Shown: in pieces, positions 6,448 to 7,944 of the stretch
How positions within the stretch are numbered: the stretch's first letter is position 1
Layout of the letters: the number at the start of each line of letters is the position of its first letter
NCBI GenBank assembly: GCA_023452965.1
Contig: JAEXUU010000816.1
Span: 1 to 7,944 of the forward strand
DNA: 7,944 nt
From: Pseudomonadota bacterium
GTDB lineage: Bacteria; Pseudomonadota; Alphaproteobacteria; Rhizobiales; Beijerinckiaceae
Reading direction: 5' to 3'
The notes under the pieces: generated by a model
Database searches by the model: none
Told to the model about the DNA's origin: nothing
The model's input: the letters and a program-made list of their open reading frames with translations, nothing else
Translations under genes and position numbers: made by a program

Positions 6448-7191
6448 TCAGACGGCGTCGACGACGCCGAGCGCAGCGAGAAGATCGGCACGCAGCGCAT
6501 CGACGCGGCCGTCCCTGGGGCGCGGATGCGGCAGCCCGACCTGCCGGTCGAGGACGATGCGGCCGTCCTCCATGACGAGCACCCGGTCGGCCAGCTTGAT
6601 CGCCTCGTCGACGTCATGGGTGACGAGCAGGACCGTGGGTCCGTGCTGGCCGATCAGGCGGAAGACCAGCTCGTGCATGCGGATGCGGGTCAGGGCATCG
6701 AGCGCGCCGAAGGGTTCGTCGGCGAGCAGGAGCCGGGGTTGCCTGACCAGCGAGCGCGCCAGGGCGACGCGCTGCTGCTCGCCGCCCGACAGCGCGTTCG
6801 GCCAGGCATCCTCGCGCCCCGACAGACCGACATCGGCGAGCGCGGCACGTCCGCGCCGATCCGCTTCGGGCAGCCGCAGGCCGAAGACGGCATTCTGCAG
6901 CACGGTCTTCCAGGGCAGCAGGCGGGAGTCCTGGAAGAGCACCGAGCGATCGGCCGGTACGTCGATCGTGCCCTCGCCTTCGACGCCGTCGTCGAGGCCG
7001 GCGAGCGCCCGCAGCAGCGTGCTCTTGCCCGAACCGCTCTTGCCGATCAGCGCAACGAACTCGCCGGGCGCAAAATCGAGCGAGACCTCGCCCAGCACGG
7101 TGCGGCCGGAGAAGCGCCGCGAGACATCGCGCAGCCTGACCGCTGCATCCGCACCCGTGCTTTGCCGGAAGGGGTGGATCGCCGCGGTCAT
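6448..7191 (-). CDS. ssuB: ABC transporter ATP-binding protein, SsuB-like
   Basis: ATPase of an ABC importer of the nitrate/sulfonate/taurine class, sitting on the inner face of the membrane and driving the SsuC-like permease. In its 247 residues: Walker A GKSGSGKST (50-58), Q-loop Q87 in VLFQDSRLLPW, signature LSGGEQQR (134-141), Walker B LLLADEP (154-160), D-loop FGALDA (161-166) and switch His192 in VTHDVDEA. The FQDSRLLPW form of the Q-loop and the C-terminal LPHPRPRDGR stretch resemble SsuB more than TauB or NrtD. The ATG at 7191 overlaps the permease stop as ATGA, so translation is probably coupled; no separate strong ribosome binding site is seen. The substrate is inferred to be a sulfonate or related sulfur compound from family and from the monooxygenase next to it, not proven. 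Confidence 0.92.
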   Translation of the reverse strand: MTAAIHPFRQSTGADAAVRLRDVSRRFSGRTVLGEVSLDFAPGEFVALIGKSGSGKSTLLRALAGLDDGVEGEGTIDVPADRSVLFQDSRLLPWKTVLQNAVFGLRLPEADRRGRAALADVGLSGREDAWPNALSGGEQQRVALARSLVRQPRLLLADEPFGALDALTRIRMHELVFRLIGQHGPTVLLVTHDVDEAIKLADRVLVMEDGRIVLDRQVGLPHPRPRDGRVDALRADLLAALGVVDAV

Positions 7192-7944
7192 GACGCCAGC
7201 GCCCGGCGATAGGACAGGGCGCGCCGCTCCCAGGACCTGACCGCGAAGTCGGAGGCAAGGCCGAGGATCGCGTAGATCGCCAGCCCGACGACGATGATGT
7301 CGGTCTGGCCGTAGTCACGGGCGCGGTTCATCAGATAGCCGATGCCCTCGCTGGTGTTGATCTGCTCGAGCACGACGAGCGCCGTCCAGCAGGTCGTCAC
7401 CGCGAGGCGAAGGCCGGTGAAGAAGCCCGGCAGCGCGCCAGGCAGCGCCACCTCGCGCAGGAAGTCGGCGCGGCTCAGGCTGACGCTGCGGGCGAGCTCG
7501 ACATGCCTGATGTCGATACCGCGCAGTGCGGCATGGGTGTTGATGTAGACCGGCACCAGCACGCTGGTCGCGATCAGTGCGATCTTCATGGCCTCGCCGA
7601 TGCCGAGCCAGAGAATGGCGAGCGGGATCAGCGCCAACGTGGGAATGGCGCGCTTGATCTGCACGAGGCCGTCGATCGAGGCCTCGCCGATGCGGGAGAG
7701 CCCGGCGGCGAGCGCCAGTGCCAGCCCCAGCGCGACGCCGATGCCGAGCCCGAGATAGGCGCGCAGCGCCGAAGCGAGGAAGTGATCGGCGAGCGTGCCG
7801 CCCACCAGCAGATCGTAGCCGGTGACGATGGCGGTCGAAGGAGCCGCGAGAAATCTCGGCGAGAGCCAGCCGACAGCTGACGCCAGCTCCCATATCGCGA
7901 CCAGCGCGAGCGGACCGAAGAGAATGGCACCCGGTGGCAGTTTT
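7188..7944 (-). CDS. ssuC: ABC transporter permease, SsuC-like (5' end beyond window)
   Basis: Membrane permease of the same importer, binding-protein-dependent transport type. The frame runs open to the right edge, so the first residues are missing; 252 residues are visible, close to the full family size of about 250-280. It begins KLPPGAILFGPLALVAIWEL, a first membrane helix, then WLSPRFLAAPS, the usual SsuC-type entry to the core domain. Further hydrophobic helices follow, with the cytoplasmic coupling (EAA-like) loop ELARSVSLSRADFLREVALPGALPGFFTGLR and a helix near the end before WERRALSYRR. A GTG at 7805 would give a shorter product but removes the first helix, so it is not the start. 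It overlaps the ATPase gene by 4 bases. The solute-binding protein expected for the system may be encoded upstream, past 7944. Confidence 0.9.
   Translation of the reverse strand, partial: KLPPGAILFGPLALVAIWELASAVGWLSPRFLAAPSTAIVTGYDLLVGGTLADHFLASALRAYLGLGIGVALGLALALAAGLSRIGEASIDGLVQIKRAIPTLALIPLAILWLGIGEAMKIALIATSVLVPVYINTHAALRGIDIRHVELARSVSLSRADFLREVALPGALPGFFTGLRLAVTTCWTALVVLEQINTSEGIGYLMNRARDYGQTDIIVVGLAIYAILGLASDFAVRSWERRALSYRRALAS

Noticed and set aside
1..7944. Search for CRISPR arrays, insertion sequences, integrases, toxin-antitoxin or phage-defence genes
   Set aside because: No regularly spaced repeats, transposase or integrase motifs or defence domains were seen on either strand.

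Overview
The window comes from a high-GC, strongly GC3-biased bacterial chromosome. Its gene families and codon style suggest an alphaproteobacterium of the order Hyphomicrobiales, perhaps a Bosea or Methylobacterium relative; this is recognition from memory, not a search. Every protein gene supported here lies on the minus strand. The only plus-strand gene is a tRNA-Ser.

Layout from left to right. (1) 26-1003 is a secreted TAXI-family solute-binding protein of a TRAP-type transporter, with its own ribosome binding site and a possible promoter. (2) 1224-1544 is a small two-helix membrane protein of unknown function that appears to start at TTG. (3) 1749-1838 is tRNA-Ser(GGA) on the plus strand, with a clear promoter just upstream. 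(4) 2037-3155 is a secreted D-alanyl-D-alanine carboxypeptidase of the penicillin-binding S11 family. (5) 3156-3515 is a 360-base gap without a convincing gene; it holds an inverted repeat and a GC-rich hairpin. (6) 3516-4958 is an NAD(P)+-dependent aldehyde dehydrogenase with all catalytic residues intact. (7) 5074-7944 is a tightly packed three-gene unit reading leftwards: an SsuC-like ABC permease cut by the right edge, an SsuB-like ATPase overlapping it by 4 bases, and an FMN-dependent monooxygenase of the NtaA/SnaA/DszA (luciferase-like) group.

The right-hand unit looks like a sulfur-scavenging cassette. The ABC importer would bring in an organosulfur compound such as an alkanesulfonate, and the flavin monooxygenase would split it using reduced FMN supplied by a reductase not present here. 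The aldehyde dehydrogenase downstream could oxidise an aldehyde released by such a reaction. However, a strong hairpin separates it from the cassette, so the link is only a hypothesis. The solute-binding protein and flavin reductase expected for this system are not in the window and may lie beyond position 7944.

The left half is ordinary housekeeping and transport DNA without sign of a mobile element, CRISPR array or defence system. I found no clearly undescribed system. The items most worth a second look are the substrate of the monooxygenase cassette, its possible tie to the aldehyde dehydrogenase, and the small membrane protein.
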